This document shows positions 1-7,727 of a stretch of 64,000 nucleotides of DNA, piece after piece; position 1 is the first letter of the stretch; every line of letters starts with the position of its first letter. A model generated the notes under the pieces. The model searched no databases and was not told the DNA's origin. It worked only from the letters and a program-made list of their open reading frames with translations. The position numbers and the translations under genes were made by a program. This DNA comes from an uncultured Clostridia bacterium (GTDB taxonomy: Bacteria > Bacillota > Clostridia > Oscillospirales > Acutalibacteraceae), in contig CALWIO010000009.1 of the NCBI GenBank assembly GCA_944380765.1, forward strand, positions 1 to 64,000, read 5' to 3'.

Positions 1-71
1 GTAGTTCAGTTGGTTAGAACGCTAGCCTGTCACGCTAGAGGTCGACGGTTCGAGCCCGTTCCGGGTCGCCA
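1..71 (+). tRNA. tRNA-Asp (GTC), 5' end cut by window
   Basis: Anticodon stem 22-26/34-38 encloses the loop ctGTCac, giving anticodon GTC at 29-31 (Asp). The T arm and the 3' acceptor strand ccgggtc (61-67) are followed by discriminator G and an encoded CCA (69-71). Position 1 corresponds to acceptor base 7, so the first six bases lie upstream of the window. Confidence 0.95.
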
Positions 72-77
72 TTTTTT

Positions 78-153
78 GCCTCTGTAGCTCAGTTGGTAGA
101 GCAGGGGACTGAAAATCCCCGTGTCATTGGTTCGATTCCGATCGGAGGCACCA
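78..153 (+). tRNA. tRNA-Phe (GAA)
   Basis: Acceptor gcctctg (78-84) pairs with cggaggc near the 3' end (one T-G pair). The stem gggga/tcccc encloses loop ctGAAaa, giving the Phe anticodon. CCA is encoded at 151-153. It lies 6 bases after tRNA-Asp and is presumably cotranscribed with it. Confidence 0.97.
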
Positions 154-158
154 TTTAT

Positions 159-234
159 GCGGATGTAGCTCATCTGGTAGAGCGCCACCTTGCCAAGGTG
201 GAGGTAGCGAGTTCGAGCCTCGTCATCCGCTCCA
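159..234 (+). tRNA. tRNA-Gly (GCC)
   Basis: Acceptor gcggatg (159-165) pairs with catccgc (224-230). The stem ccacc/ggtgg encloses ttGCCaa, giving anticodon GCC (Gly). CCA is encoded at 232-234. It is followed at once by an intrinsic terminator. Confidence 0.97.
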
Positions 235-235
235 G

Positions 236-270
236 AAAAGGACACAAAAAAATCTTGTGTCCTTTTTTTT
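236..270 (+). terminator. Intrinsic terminator after tRNA-Gly
   Basis: aaaaggacacaa pairs with ttgtgtcctttt around a short A/T loop, followed by a T run. It ends the Asp-Phe-Gly transcript, although tRNA-Cys follows 12 bases later. Confidence 0.85.
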
Positions 271-282
271 CAAAAACAAAGC

Positions 283-357
283 GGCGACATAGCCAAGTGG
301 TAAGGCGTGGGTCTGCAAAACCCTGATTCCCCGGTTCAAATCCGGGTGTCGCCTCCA
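283..357 (+). tRNA. tRNA-Cys (GCA)
   Basis: Acceptor ggcgaca (283-289) pairs with tgtcgcc (347-353). The anticodon loop ctGCAaa gives Cys. CCA is encoded at 355-357. A terminator-like hairpin follows immediately. Confidence 0.97.
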
Positions 358-391
358 AAAATCCCGTTCGCATTTTTGCGGGCGGGATTTT
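358..391 (+). terminator. Intrinsic terminator after tRNA-Cys
   Basis: aaaatcccg (358-366) pairs with cgggatttt, with an inner G-T-tolerant stem ttcgc/gcggg around a T-rich loop. It closes the tRNA cluster. Confidence 0.7.
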
Positions 392-403
392 ACTTATTAC
401 CTC

Positions 404-469
404 TTCACTCTTCACTCTTCTCTGACTACGGCGAGATTTTGGAAGTAAGAAGTAATAGTGAATAGTGAA
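404..469. repeat. Short imperfect inverted repeat (MITE-like)
   Basis: ttcactcttcactctt (404-419) is complementary at 14 of 16 positions to aatagtgaatagtgaa (454-469), with about 34 bases between the arms. Each arm is itself a tandem of a ttcact(c)-type unit. There is no ORF inside. I infer a small mobile or intergenic repeat family. Whether it is multicopy cannot be seen from one window. Confidence 0.5.
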
Positions 470-497
470 AAAGTGTGGGCGGGGCACCCGCACCCGA

Positions 498-526
498 TTG
501 TGATTTTATATCAGGTATGATATAAT
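498..526 (+). promoter_or_regulatory. Sigma-A promoter of the acetyltransferase gene
   Basis: TTGTGA (498-503), 17-base spacer, perfect TATAAT (521-526). The start codon is 38 bases downstream of the -10. Confidence 0.75.
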
Positions 527-563
527 CGTCCCGATAAATCGGAATTTTTAGAGGAGAATCAAT

Positions 564-1166
564 ATGAGTGAAAAACCGATAGAACCAATTAATTGTTTTT
601 TTCAAGGTTGTTATAACCCCGCCTATGAAGAAGAAATTCGCAAAGGCAAGGAAAAGTGTTTTAAGTATAACCAATTATGTCCAAACGACAGAGAAGCTCA
701 ACAAATAATCCTTCAAGAATTATTGGGCAAAATGGGAAAAGAAACTATTATTACTCCTCCATTCTGGTGCGACTATGGTTATAACATAACTGTGGGTGAT
801 TATTTCTATTCTAATCATGGTATGATAATTACTGATGGAGCAAAAGTGACATTTGGTGACAATGTTTTTATTGCACCTAATTGTTGCTTTACGACAGCAG
901 AACACGCCATTGACCCGGAAATGCGAAAAGCAGGAGTGGAGATTGCAAAGCCGATTACTGTTGGGAACAATGTGTGGATTGGGGCTGGTTCAACAATACT
1001 CGCAGGAGTTGAAATCGGTGATAACACAGTTATAGGTGCAGGAAGTGTTGTTACGAAATCAATACCAAGCAACGTGGTTGCAGTCGGTGTTCCGTGTAAA
1101 GTAATACGAGAAATCACACAGGAAGATAAAACGAGTTATCCAATGTATGTACCTAAACAGCCATAA
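564..1166 (+). CDS. Maltose/galactoside O-acetyltransferase family (LacA/Maa-like)
   Basis: A 200-residue left-handed beta-helix acetyltransferase that probably moves an acetyl group from acetyl-CoA to a sugar hydroxyl in the cytoplasm. The N-terminal helical part carries the family's F-x-C-Y-N-P-A-like segment. From about residue 75 there are hexapeptide repeats (ITVGD, VTFGDN, ITVGNNVWIGAGS, VEIGDNTVIGAGSVV). The likely catalytic histidine is H114 in TAEHAIDP, matching LacA THPxDP. The C terminus has the usual VGVPCKVIREI. SD aggag precedes ATG 564. Its own promoter and terminator flank it. The codon usage and flanks are visibly more AT-rich than nearby genes, which suggests acquisition. 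The true acceptor sugar is unknown. Confidence 0.9.
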   Translation: MSEKPIEPINCFFQGCYNPAYEEEIRKGKEKCFKYNQLCPNDREAQQIILQELLGKMGKETIITPPFWCDYGYNITVGDYFYSNHGMIITDGAKVTFGDNVFIAPNCCFTTAEHAIDPEMRKAGVEIAKPITVGNNVWIGAGSTILAGVEIGDNTVIGAGSVVTKSIPSNVVAVGVPCKVIREITQEDKTSYPMYVPKQP

Positions 1167-1235
1167 GACAAATCCTAATTTGTCAAACTGTTTGTTGACT
1201 CATGAATGGTTCTAAAATGAGACATATTGCCAACA

Positions 1236-1268
1236 AACCTCCCTTAACAGGGAGGTTTTTATTTTTGC
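1236..1268 (+). terminator. Terminator of the acetyltransferase gene
   Basis: aacctccc pairs with gggaggtt around ttaaca, followed by tttatttttg. Confidence 0.9.
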
Positions 1269-1376
1269 GTTTTACGGCGTTCGGCGTCTGCAAGCGGCGC
1301 TTGACAGGTGAAAGCAATAAATGCTTTTGATTTTTGCCGGGCTGTGTTATTATTTAGTCTGTAAGGATGTGAATTT

Positions 1377-2363
1377 ATGACTCTCAGCGAAAATATACAG
1401 CTTAACCGCAAAAGACTTGACATATCTCAGGAGGACCTGGGGAAAATGATGTTTGTCAGCCGGCAGACGGTAAGTATGTGGGAAAAGGGCAAAACCGTTC
1501 CGACTATCGACAACCTTATTCTGCTGTCGGAAATTTTTTCAATATCGGTTGACGAACTGCTGAAAGGCAAAACCTCTCAGAGGGCGAAAGAACCGGCGGA
1601 AAAATACGAATTCAGTTTTTCAAAAGAGGAGCTTGACGAAATTCGCAGGCAGACTCTTCCGTATAAGAAAGCCGTATGGTGTGCCGTAATGCTTTCGCTG
1701 TTTTTGCTCTCTGTTCTAAGCGAAGCGCCGGGCGCGGTGTCGGGCTTTGTGTTCGGAGTGTTGTTTTCATGCGCGGTAATGAATATTAAAAGTTTTGCCG
1801 CGGCAAAAAAAGCGTGGAAAAATACCGGCGAAAAAATCACCCGCGCAAAATACCGATATGAAATTTACGGCGACTGTATGGAAATAGAAATTCTCAGGGA
1901 CGGCGGTATGTCAAAATACCATAATATTAAGTTCAGCGAGGTCGAAGGCGTTACTCAGCTGAAAAATCACTTTTTGCTCTATATAGCGGGCAGTATTTTT
2001 ATAATAAGGAAAAGCGGAATTAAACGGGACTCCTCGCTGTATACGCTTTTTTACGAACACGCTCTTAAAAACGCAAAGCAGAGCGTTCCGACCGGATGGA
2101 AAACCGCGTCGGCGGTATTGTTCGTTCTGTCTTTGTGCTCGGTATTTTTAGCGCTGTTTCTGACAGGCTATGTTTCGGGCAAAAATCATCTGTTCGTTGA
2201 AAATATGTGGATATTCTTTACCGTAACTCCTCTGCCGGCTGCCTCGGCAGCGTTCGGCTTTGCCGCAAGGCGCAGGGGATATAAGCTCACAAAAAATATT
2301 ATAGCCGGAATTATTATGACGCTGCTGCTGTGCGCTTACGGTTCTTTTGTGTTTATTTTTTAG
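1377..2363 (+). CDS. Membrane-anchored XRE-family transcriptional regulator
   Basis: A 328-residue protein of unknown target. Residues 5-62 form a Cro/CI-type helix-turn-helix (SQEDLGKMMFVSRQTVSMWEKG). A charged linker leads to two membrane helices (about 100-140). A soluble stretch (about 150-215, YEIYGDCMEIEIL...) resembles the YcxB-like domain, and two or three more hydrophobic helices lie at the C terminus (about 243-328). The layout suggests a membrane-bound sensor-repressor. The next gene is nadE in the same direction after 135 bases, but nothing links them functionally. No convincing promoter was assigned; a weak -10-like tattat lies upstream. Confidence 0.85.
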   Translation: MTLSENIQLNRKRLDISQEDLGKMMFVSRQTVSMWEKGKTVPTIDNLILLSEIFSISVDELLKGKTSQRAKEPAEKYEFSFSKEELDEIRRQTLPYKKAVWCAVMLSLFLLSVLSEAPGAVSGFVFGVLFSCAVMNIKSFAAAKKAWKNTGEKITRAKYRYEIYGDCMEIEILRDGGMSKYHNIKFSEVEGVTQLKNHFLLYIAGSIFIIRKSGIKRDSSLYTLFYEHALKNAKQSVPTGWKTASAVLFVLSLCSVFLALFLTGYVSGKNHLFVENMWIFFTVTPLPAASAAFGFAARRRGYKLTKNIIAGIIMTLLLCAYGSFVFIF

Positions 2364-2498
2364 CAAAAATTAAAATAAATGTTAATTTTTAAGAAAAACT
2401 GTGTTATTATTATAGGGTAATGCGTTCCTCGCGTTTTAATTTTTACGGCGGACTCAGTCTGCCGCTTAAAACGCCTGCAACTTTCGGGAGGCTTGATT

Positions 2499-3230
2499 AT
2501 GTATAATTTTAACGCTGAAAAAACAAAAAACGAGTGCGTGCAGTGGATTCGCGGATTTTTTGAGCAGAACGGGCCGGGCTGCAACGCCGTAGTAGGCATA
2601 TCCGGCGGCAAGGACAGCTCGGTAGTAGCCGCCCTTTGCGTTGAGGCGCTCGGCAGGGACAGGGTTATAGGCGTGCTTATGCCCAACGGCGAGCAGGCGG
2701 ATATTGATATGGCAAAGCTGCTTGTCAGTCATCTGGGTATCCGTCATTATGTAATAAATATTAAAGACGCTTTTGACGGGCTGGTTAAGAGCATACCCTT
2801 TGCGCTGTCCGAGCAAAGCAGAACAAACCTTGCGCCCAGACTGCGTATGTCCGCTCTGTACGCCGTTTCGCAGAGCAATAACGGAAGAGTCGCCAACACC
2901 TGTAATCTGTCTGAGGACTGGGTAGGCTATTCCACACGCTACGGCGACAACGCAGGCGATTTTTCACCCTGCTCACATCTTACGGTGCAGGAGATGAAGG
3001 CGATAGGCCGCGTTCTGGGACTTCCCGCCGAATTGGTTGACAAAGTGCCGATTGACGGACTTTGCGGAAAAACAGACGAGGACAATCTGGGCTTTACTTA
3101 CGCCGAGCTTGACCGCTATATCCGCGAGGGAGTAATCGACAATGAGGAAACAAAGAAAAAAATCGACCGTATGCACAAAATGAACGCTTTTAAGCTTCAG
3201 GTTATGCCTTCGTTCAAACCGGAAGTTTAA
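2499..3230 (+). CDS. nadE: NAD+ synthase, ammonia-dependent type
   Basis: Makes NAD from deamido-NAD, ATP and ammonia in the cytoplasm. The 243-residue length is that of the stand-alone NH3-using form, with no N-terminal glutaminase domain. The PP-loop ATP-pyrophosphatase motif SGGKDSS is at residues 35-41, and the family stretches NTCNLSEDWVGYSTRYGD and GLCGKTDEDNLGFTY are present. ATG 2499 is preferred over an in-frame TTG six bases upstream because gggagg sits 7 bases before the ATG. A terminator shared with ylmH follows. Confidence 0.95.
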   Translation: MYNFNAEKTKNECVQWIRGFFEQNGPGCNAVVGISGGKDSSVVAALCVEALGRDRVIGVLMPNGEQADIDMAKLLVSHLGIRHYVINIKDAFDGLVKSIPFALSEQSRTNLAPRLRMSALYAVSQSNNGRVANTCNLSEDWVGYSTRYGDNAGDFSPCSHLTVQEMKAIGRVLGLPAELVDKVPIDGLCGKTDEDNLGFTYAELDRYIREGVIDNEETKKKIDRMHKMNAFKLQVMPSFKPEV

Positions 3231-3269
3231 TGTTATTTTTTAGTTTCGGTTTTTGAAAATAAAAGCAGA

Positions 3270-3303
3270 AAAACGGCCTTCCTTTTTTGGAAGACCGTTT
3301 TTT
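3270..3303. terminator. Bidirectional terminator between nadE and ylmH
   Basis: aaacggNcttcc pairs with ggaagNccgttt around a T-rich loop. There are A runs on one side and T runs on the other, so it can serve both convergent genes. Confidence 0.85.
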
Positions 3304-4027
3304 ATCTGTAAATTCCGGCGCTTATAACAAGGCGCCCTTTTTTTGTCTGCCGCAGAGTACCGCCGAAAGAAAATCTGCCGAAACCTCGGACGGATATAAT
3401 GTCGCCGGCTGACGGAATAAACGAGGGCGAGGTTTTCATTACCGAATTTACAAAAACTTTCTGCGCCTCAAAAAGTTTAAGGCAGTCCTTGCGCGAAAGC
3501 GAGTAAACGGCGGCTATAATCACATCAAGCCTTTCGGAGGAAACAATGTACTGCGCCTCTTGCGCTTCTGTCAGCGCTGCCGGAATATCCTCGGTTTTAC
3601 TGCACTTTACCGAGGTGTGCCTGACCTTGTCAAGGTTTAAAACAATGTATTCCGAAATGCTTTCAAGGCAGAAAAGGTATCCGCAGTTGCCGCTCAGTAT
3701 TATGTCGCCCAGTACCTCGCGGCGTATTCCGAGAGCCATGAGCGAGCCTAAAAAATCGCGGTGAGTAAGCGCGTCGGCAAATTTTTGGCTGAGAGGTTCT
3801 ATTTTAACGCAGACAACGGGAAAGCCTGAAAAATCTTCATCGCCGCCGAAACAGGCGACCGCGCGTTCGGCTCCCTCGTATCCGCCCCAGAGCAGGGGGC
3901 TTTCGGGCAGGCGCATACTCTTTAATTCCGAAATTTCAGCCATACTCAGAAATTCCGAGTAAACGGGACGCCCGCGCCCGAACGCTCTGTCTGAAAGTTC
4001 TTCAAGCCTTTTTTGATTTTCAGTCAT
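3302..4027 (-). CDS. ylmH: YlmH-family S4-domain RNA-binding protein
   Basis: A 241-residue protein of the YlmH family, linked in Firmicutes to cell division and to ribosome-associated RNA binding. Typical segments are GGYEGAER near residue 50, THRDFLGSLMALGIRREVLGDI in the middle, and a C-terminal S4-like fold (about 170-240) ending GGTLRQTKKGRLVISAGIYR. A longer reading exists to 4066, but a -10-like taaaat overlaps that region and only ATG 4027 has an SD (gcggtgag), so I use 4027. In many Gram-positives ylmH sits in the sepF division cluster; here it stands alone, facing nadE. Confidence 0.85.
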   Translation of the reverse strand: MTENQKRLEELSDRAFGRGRPVYSEFLSMAEISELKSMRLPESPLLWGGYEGAERAVACFGGDEDFSGFPVVCVKIEPLSQKFADALTHRDFLGSLMALGIRREVLGDIILSGNCGYLFCLESISEYIVLNLDKVRHTSVKCSKTEDIPAALTEAQEAQYIVSSERLDVIIAAVYSLSRKDCLKLFEAQKVFVNSVMKTSPSFIPSAGDIISVRGFGRFSFGGTLRQTKKGRLVISAGIYR

Positions 4028-4103
4028 ATTTCTCACCGCTTTTAAATCTTTCGTATATTTTAGCATAAAAACAGATCGGACGCCACCTCTGTTTAATAAT
4101 CGG

Positions 4104-4132
4104 TTGACACGGTTTGTCCCCTGTGATAAAAT
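4104..4132 (+). promoter_or_regulatory. Promoter of trpB
   Basis: Perfect TTGACA (4104-4109), 17-base spacer, TAAAAT (4127-4132). It leaves a leader of about 105 bases containing a GC-rich hairpin (gcccg...cgggc near 4180-4205) but no T-box signature that I can recognise. Confidence 0.8.
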
Positions 4133-4245
4133 TTATAGGTAAACTGGTAAAATTCTGTCGGGGTACACACACTCAGAACGCCCGGCGGCATAATCGGCGG
4201 GCCGGTGTTTATCCGGTCAGCTTTTATTTTTCAGGGGGACTTTTT

Positions 4246-5463
4246 ATGGTTTTCAATAATGTTGATTTTGACACCTATTTTAAGGACTATCCGAATAAGG
4301 ACGGATTTTTCGGCAAATACGGCGGAGTATATGTGGACGATAAGCTCAAAGCGGCTATGAAGGAGATTACGGAGGCGTATTTTTCAATCTGCCAGTCCAG
4401 AAAATTCATAGCGGAGCTTCGCAGAATAAGAACTGAGTTTCAGGGCAGACCCACTCCCATTACCCATCTTGAAAGGCTTTCAAACAGTCTCGGAAATGTT
4501 CAGATTTACGCCAAGCGCGAGGATTTGAACCACTCGGGCGCGCATAAGCTCAACCACTGTATGGGAGAGGCGCTTCTGGCCAAATATATGGGCAAGAAAA
4601 AGGTAATCGCCGAAACCGGAGCCGGTCAGCACGGAGTCGCTCTCGCAACAGCGGCGGCGTATTTCGGGCTGGAATGTGATATTTATATGGGCGCGGTGGA
4701 TATAAAGAAGCAGGCGCCCAATGTGGCGAGAATGAAAATTCTCGGCGCCAATGTTGTTGAGGTAACTCACGGGCTCGCCACTTTAAAGGAAGCCGTTGAC
4801 GCCGCTTTTGAGGCGTACAGCAAGGAGTACGAAAACTGCATTTACTGCATAGGCTCGGTGCTCGGCCCTCACCCCTTCCCGATGATGGTGCGCGATTTCC
4901 AGAGCGTTGTGGGCATTGAGGCGAGAGAGCAGTTTATGGATATGACAGGGCATCTGCCCGACGCCATTGTGGCGTGCGTAGGCGGCGGCAGCAACGCGGC
5001 AGGACTTTTTGCCGGATTTTTAAACGACCCTGTCGATATTTACGGCATTGAGCCTTTGGGCAGAGGGCCTAAGCTCGGCGACCACGCGGCAAGCCTTAAA
5101 TTCGGTACTGAGGGTATTATGCACGGCTTTAACAGCATAATGCTCAAAGATAAAAACGGCGACCCGGCGCCCGTTTATTCGGTGGCGAGCGGACTTGATT
5201 ATCCCTCTTCGGGACCGGAACACGCTTTCCTGCAAGAAATCGGAAGAGTAAAATACGATGTAATCGACGATGAGGAAACCATTGACGCATTCTATAAGCT
5301 TTCAAGGCTTGAAGGCATAATTCCCGCCATTGAAAGCTCCCACGCGGTAGCTTACGCCATGAAGATGGCAAAGACCATGGGGCACGGCTCAATACTCGTA
5401 AACCTTTCGGGCAGAGGCGACAAGGATATGGACTATGTAATCGAGCATTACGGAATAAGATAA
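4246..5463 (+). CDS. trpB: Tryptophan synthase beta chain (orphan)
   Basis: Condenses indole with L-serine to give L-tryptophan (PLP enzyme). At 405 residues it has the normal TrpB1 size. The PLP lysine is K101 in GAHKLN, the catalytic glutamate is E123 in ETGAGQHG, and [27 protein letters not shown] and SGRGDKD are all in place. ATG 4246 follows the SD cagggggac; upstream in-frame TTG codons lack one. No trpA or other trp gene is nearby, so it may work on scavenged indole or with a distant TrpA. An unlinked TrpB1 is less common than an operon copy. Confidence 0.93.
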   Translation: MVFNNVDFDTYFKDYPNKDGFFGKYGGVYVDDKLKAAMKEITEAYFSICQSRKFIAELRRIRTEFQGRPTPITHLERLSNSLGNVQIYAKREDLNHSGAHKLNHCMGEALLAKYMGKKKVIAETGAGQHGVALATAAAYFGLECDIYMGAVDIKKQAPNVARMKILGANVVEVTHGLATLKEAVDAAFEAYSKEYENCIYCIGSVLGPHPFPMMVRDFQSVVGIEAREQFMDMTGHLPDAIVACVGGGSNAAGLFAGFLNDPVDIYGIEPLGRGPKLGDHAASLKFGTEGIMHGFNSIMLKDKNGDPAPVYSVASGLDYPSSGPEHAFLQEIGRVKYDVIDDEETIDAFYKLSRLEGIIPAIESSHAVAYAMKMAKTMGHGSILVNLSGRGDKDMDYVIEHYGIR

Positions 5464-5473
5464 AAACCGAAAT

Positions 5474-5511
5474 AAAAACGGCGTCCGAAGTTTTTGCGGA
5501 CGCCGTTTTTT
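5474..5511. terminator. Terminator shared by trpB and the thioesterase gene
   Basis: A 14-base stem aaaaacggcgtccg/cggacgccgttttt with a 9-base loop and T run. The convergent gene ends 20 bases later. Confidence 0.95.
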
Positions 5512-5531
5512 GAGCCGTCAGGCGGCATTTT

Positions 5532-5939
5532 CTATTTGCGTTTTTGAAGGTGGGCGCCCGTAGCCGTAACCACGGCGACTGCGTTTCCCAAGTTGTCGGT
5601 TATTGAAATCTCGTAAAAACAGGTTGTTCTGCCGTCTTTGATAAGGCGGCTCTCACCGTAGAGGGTGTCGCCTTTGGCGGTTCCCAGATAGCTTATCTGG
5701 CTTACCGTTGTAACCGTGACATTTTCCGCGTTGAAGTTTGTGGCTACCGCGAAAACAAAGTCCGCCAGCGTAAACATGGCTCCGCCCATAACGCTGTCAA
5801 CCGCGTTTAAGTGGCGCTTTTCTATTTTCATACTGCATCTGGCGTAACGCTCGCCGACTTCTTCAATTACTATTCCTGCTGCCTCGGTCGCGAAACGGTC
5901 AAGGCGGAAAAATTCCCTTGCTTTTTCTAAATCCGTCAT
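5532..5939 (-). CDS. PaaI-type hotdog thioesterase
   Basis: A 135-residue single hotdog-fold protein, probably hydrolysing an acyl- or aryl-CoA thioester in the cytoplasm. The family pattern is visible: HLNAVDSVMGGAMFTLADFVFAVA (hotdog helix with the conserved N/V-x-GG), then SQISYLGTAKGDTLYGES and CFYEISITDNLGNAVAVVTATG. It starts 18 bases after the lipid-kinase stop, so the two are probably one transcript, and a role in lipid or acyl-CoA housekeeping is plausible. The substrate is unknown. Confidence 0.85.
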   Translation of the reverse strand: MTDLEKAREFFRLDRFATEAAGIVIEEVGERYARCSMKIEKRHLNAVDSVMGGAMFTLADFVFAVATNFNAENVTVTTVSQISYLGTAKGDTLYGESRLIKDGRTTCFYEISITDNLGNAVAVVTATGAHLQKRK

Positions 5940-5957
5940 AATTTTTCCTCTCTGTTT

Positions 5958-6917
5958 TTAATTCTGTTTTAGCGCGGCTTCGTCCTTTCCGGCGCTGAAA
6001 AGCTCGTTGGGCGGTGAAAAAATCTCAATTCCCGGGTGCGATATTGAAAAATCAATCTCCTCGGGAGTGCCGCCGTATTCACCGTCAAGCGACCACGCAG
6101 CTTTCTGCGGCGAGTAGATTTTCAGCTTGCGGGTGTGCATAAAGGTAATCTGGTCGCAGTCATAGTCGTGCTTCTGCATTTTTCTGAGCATTTTTACGGC
6201 GTTCGGTACGCTTTTAATATTCTTTACAAGCAGCAGCTCAAATATACCGTCGTTCAGCTTTACATCGTCCTTGCTGTATGTAAAAAGTCCGCCCACAGAG
6301 GTGGAATTTGAAATGGCGCCGAAAAAGTAGTCGCCGTCAATAACGCCGCCGTCATGCTCAATGGTCATGTGCACGGGTTTAATGCTTTTGAGCAGGTGAA
6401 CGCCGTTTAAAACAAAGGTGTTCAGCATATACGCCGGATAACCGAGCGCGTTTTTCAGCTTCTGCGGAGTGGAGTACGAAAACTCGCTGCCCACGCCGAA
6501 GGTGGCTATATAGCAGAAATTGCGCTCGTTAAAATTTCCTATGTCAAAGCAGTTGCGCTGGTCTGACGCCATAAGCTGAACGGCGCTGCGTATGTCGGAG
6601 GGTATTCCAATGGTCGCGGCAAAATCGTTCGTCGAGCCGGTGGGTATATATCCTACCTGCGGCTTTTTTTTAAGCTTCATAATTCCGTTTACGGTTTCAT
6701 TTAAAGTGCCGTCGCCTCCGCAGCAAAGCACCGCGTCATATCCGTCTGAGAGCGTGCGGGCAAATTCCGTAGCGTCTCCGCGCTTTTGCGTAACCTTTAT
6801 GTCAAACTCAAAATCCAGCGAGGAAAGAACATCGGCTATGTCAAAGGTTGCGGGCTTTGACTTTGTTCTGCCAGCGCAGGGATTGATTATCACAAGAACT
6901 TTTTTCTTCATTCGCAT
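5958..6917 (-). CDS. Diacylglycerol/lipid kinase family protein (DagK/YegS-like), copy 1
   Basis: A 319-residue lipid kinase, expected to phosphorylate diacylglycerol or a related lipid at the membrane to recycle lipoteichoic-acid-derived DAG. KKVLVIINPCAGRTKS starts the nucleotide-binding lobe, GGDGTLNETVNG (about 83-94) is the ATP motif, GYIPTGSTNDFA follows, and a C-terminal beta-sandwich ends with SLDGEYGG. SD ggag precedes two candidate ATGs (6917, 6911). It has its own promoter and leads a two-gene operon with the thioesterase. A paralogue lies at 37507-38451. Confidence 0.9.
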   Translation of the reverse strand: MRMKKKVLVIINPCAGRTKSKPATFDIADVLSSLDFEFDIKVTQKRGDATEFARTLSDGYDAVLCCGGDGTLNETVNGIMKLKKKPQVGYIPTGSTNDFAATIGIPSDIRSAVQLMASDQRNCFDIGNFNERNFCYIATFGVGSEFSYSTPQKLKNALGYPAYMLNTFVLNGVHLLKSIKPVHMTIEHDGGVIDGDYFFGAISNSTSVGGLFTYSKDDVKLNDGIFELLLVKNIKSVPNAVKMLRKMQKHDYDCDQITFMHTRKLKIYSPQKAAWSLDGEYGGTPEEIDFSISHPGIEIFSPPNELFSAGKDEAALKQN

Positions 6918-6932
6918 TCATCTCCGCAGGAT

Positions 6933-6961
6933 ATTTTATCGCGAAACGTCAATAAAATCAA
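6933..6961 (-). promoter_or_regulatory. Promoter of lipid kinase copy 1
   Basis: On the minus strand TTGATT (6956-6961), 17-base spacer, TAAAAT (6933-6938). It is divergent from the cobalamin promoter 8 bases away. Confidence 0.7.
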
Positions 6962-6968
6962 GTTTTTA

Positions 6969-6997
6969 TTGCGCCCGTGTGCGTTTTGTGGTAAAAT
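6969..6997 (+). promoter_or_regulatory. Promoter of the cobalamin riboswitch operon
   Basis: TTGCGC (6969-6974), 17-base spacer, TAAAAT (6992-6997), immediately upstream of the riboswitch aptamer. Confidence 0.7.
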
Positions 6998-7002
6998 TTT
7001 CT

Positions 7003-7163
7003 GGCGAAAGGTACGCGGTGAGGGGAACCCGGTGAAAATCCGGGACGAGTCCGTCGCCGTAAGCGGACGGCGATTTTCAGCTGCTTTGCCGCAAAAGCAG
7101 TAGGTCATTGGATTTTTTCCGAGAAGGCGAAAACCGCGCGAGTCCGCGAAGTCGGAATACCCG
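7003..7163 (+). ncRNA. Cobalamin (B12) riboswitch
   Basis: The class core is readable in order: ggggaacccggtgaaaatcc (from 7022), the closing pair ccgggac, cgccgtaagcgg, a variable hairpin (cagctgctttgccgcaaaagcag), a gagaaggcg segment, and the 3' closing strand gtcggaataccc (7151-7162). Downstream is a hairpin ttgccgc/gcggcaa (7193-7224) without a clear T run, then SD aaggag at about 7245. Control may therefore act on translation or through that hairpin. The 342-base gene-free stretch 6918-7259 holds this element, two promoters and the leader hairpin. It is expected to shut off the uptake genes when adenosyl- or other cobalamins are plentiful. Confidence 0.9.
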
Positions 7164-7259
7164 AACAGCGAAAATTAAAAAAAGCACAGCTTTTGCCGCC
7201 GCCGCGAGACCGGCACAGCGGCAAGCCTTTCAAAGAATAATTTTAAGGAGAAATTCAGT

Positions 7260-7727
7260 ATGAAAAAGAAAATCAATTCAAAAATTCTGCTGACTGTTCT
7301 TTCCGTTGCGCTCTTTGCGGCAATAGCGCTGGGATTTGCGTCATGCACGGGAAAAGACAGCGGCACAACTCAGCCGCAGGACACCGCGCCTGTTGAAAGC
7401 AATGTTGCCGAAAGCCTGACTCAGCTGGGCGAGGGCGAAAAGACCTTTGTTTTTGAGGCGGTTGACAAGGACGGTTCAAAAACAACCTTTTCTATTAAAA
7501 CCGACGCCGAAACAGTAGGCGAGGCGCTTCTTGAAAACAAGCTTATTTCCGGCACCGAAAGCGAGTACGGCCTTATGGTCGATACCGTAAACGGAATAAA
7601 GTATGATTACAATGCCGATAAAATGTACTGGGCGTTTTATATCAACGGCGAATACGCGCAGACCGGAGTTGACTCCACTCCAGCAAGCGACTCGGGTACA
7701 TACTCATTCATCGCGACAGCCGCCTGA
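7260..7727 (+). CDS. DUF4430 (transcobalamin-like) surface lipoprotein
   Basis: A 155-residue extracellular protein. Residues 1-25 form a lipoprotein signal with lipobox FASC (Cys about 28), then an acidic/Thr-rich linker. Residues 60-155 match the DUF4430 beta-grasp fold related to the C-terminal domain of transcobalamin (TVGEALLENKLI...GIKYDYNADKMYWAFYINGEYAQTGVDS). Being under a B12 riboswitch and coupled to an ECF S component, it probably captures cobalamin or a corrinoid at the cell surface and hands it to the membrane. Cobalamin binding is inference from context and fold. Its stop overlaps the next start by one base. Confidence 0.85.
   Translation: MKKKINSKILLTVLSVALFAAIALGFASCTGKDSGTTQPQDTAPVESNVAESLTQLGEGEKTFVFEAVDKDGSKTTFSIKTDAETVGEALLENKLISGTESEYGLMVDTVNGIKYDYNADKMYWAFYINGEYAQTGVDSTPASDSGTYSFIATAA

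Noticed and set aside
4133..4245. T-box or tryptophan leader-peptide attenuator before trpB
   Set aside because: There is a GC hairpin, but I see no T-box sequence, no Trp codon run in an SD-led small ORF and no terminator/antiterminator pair.
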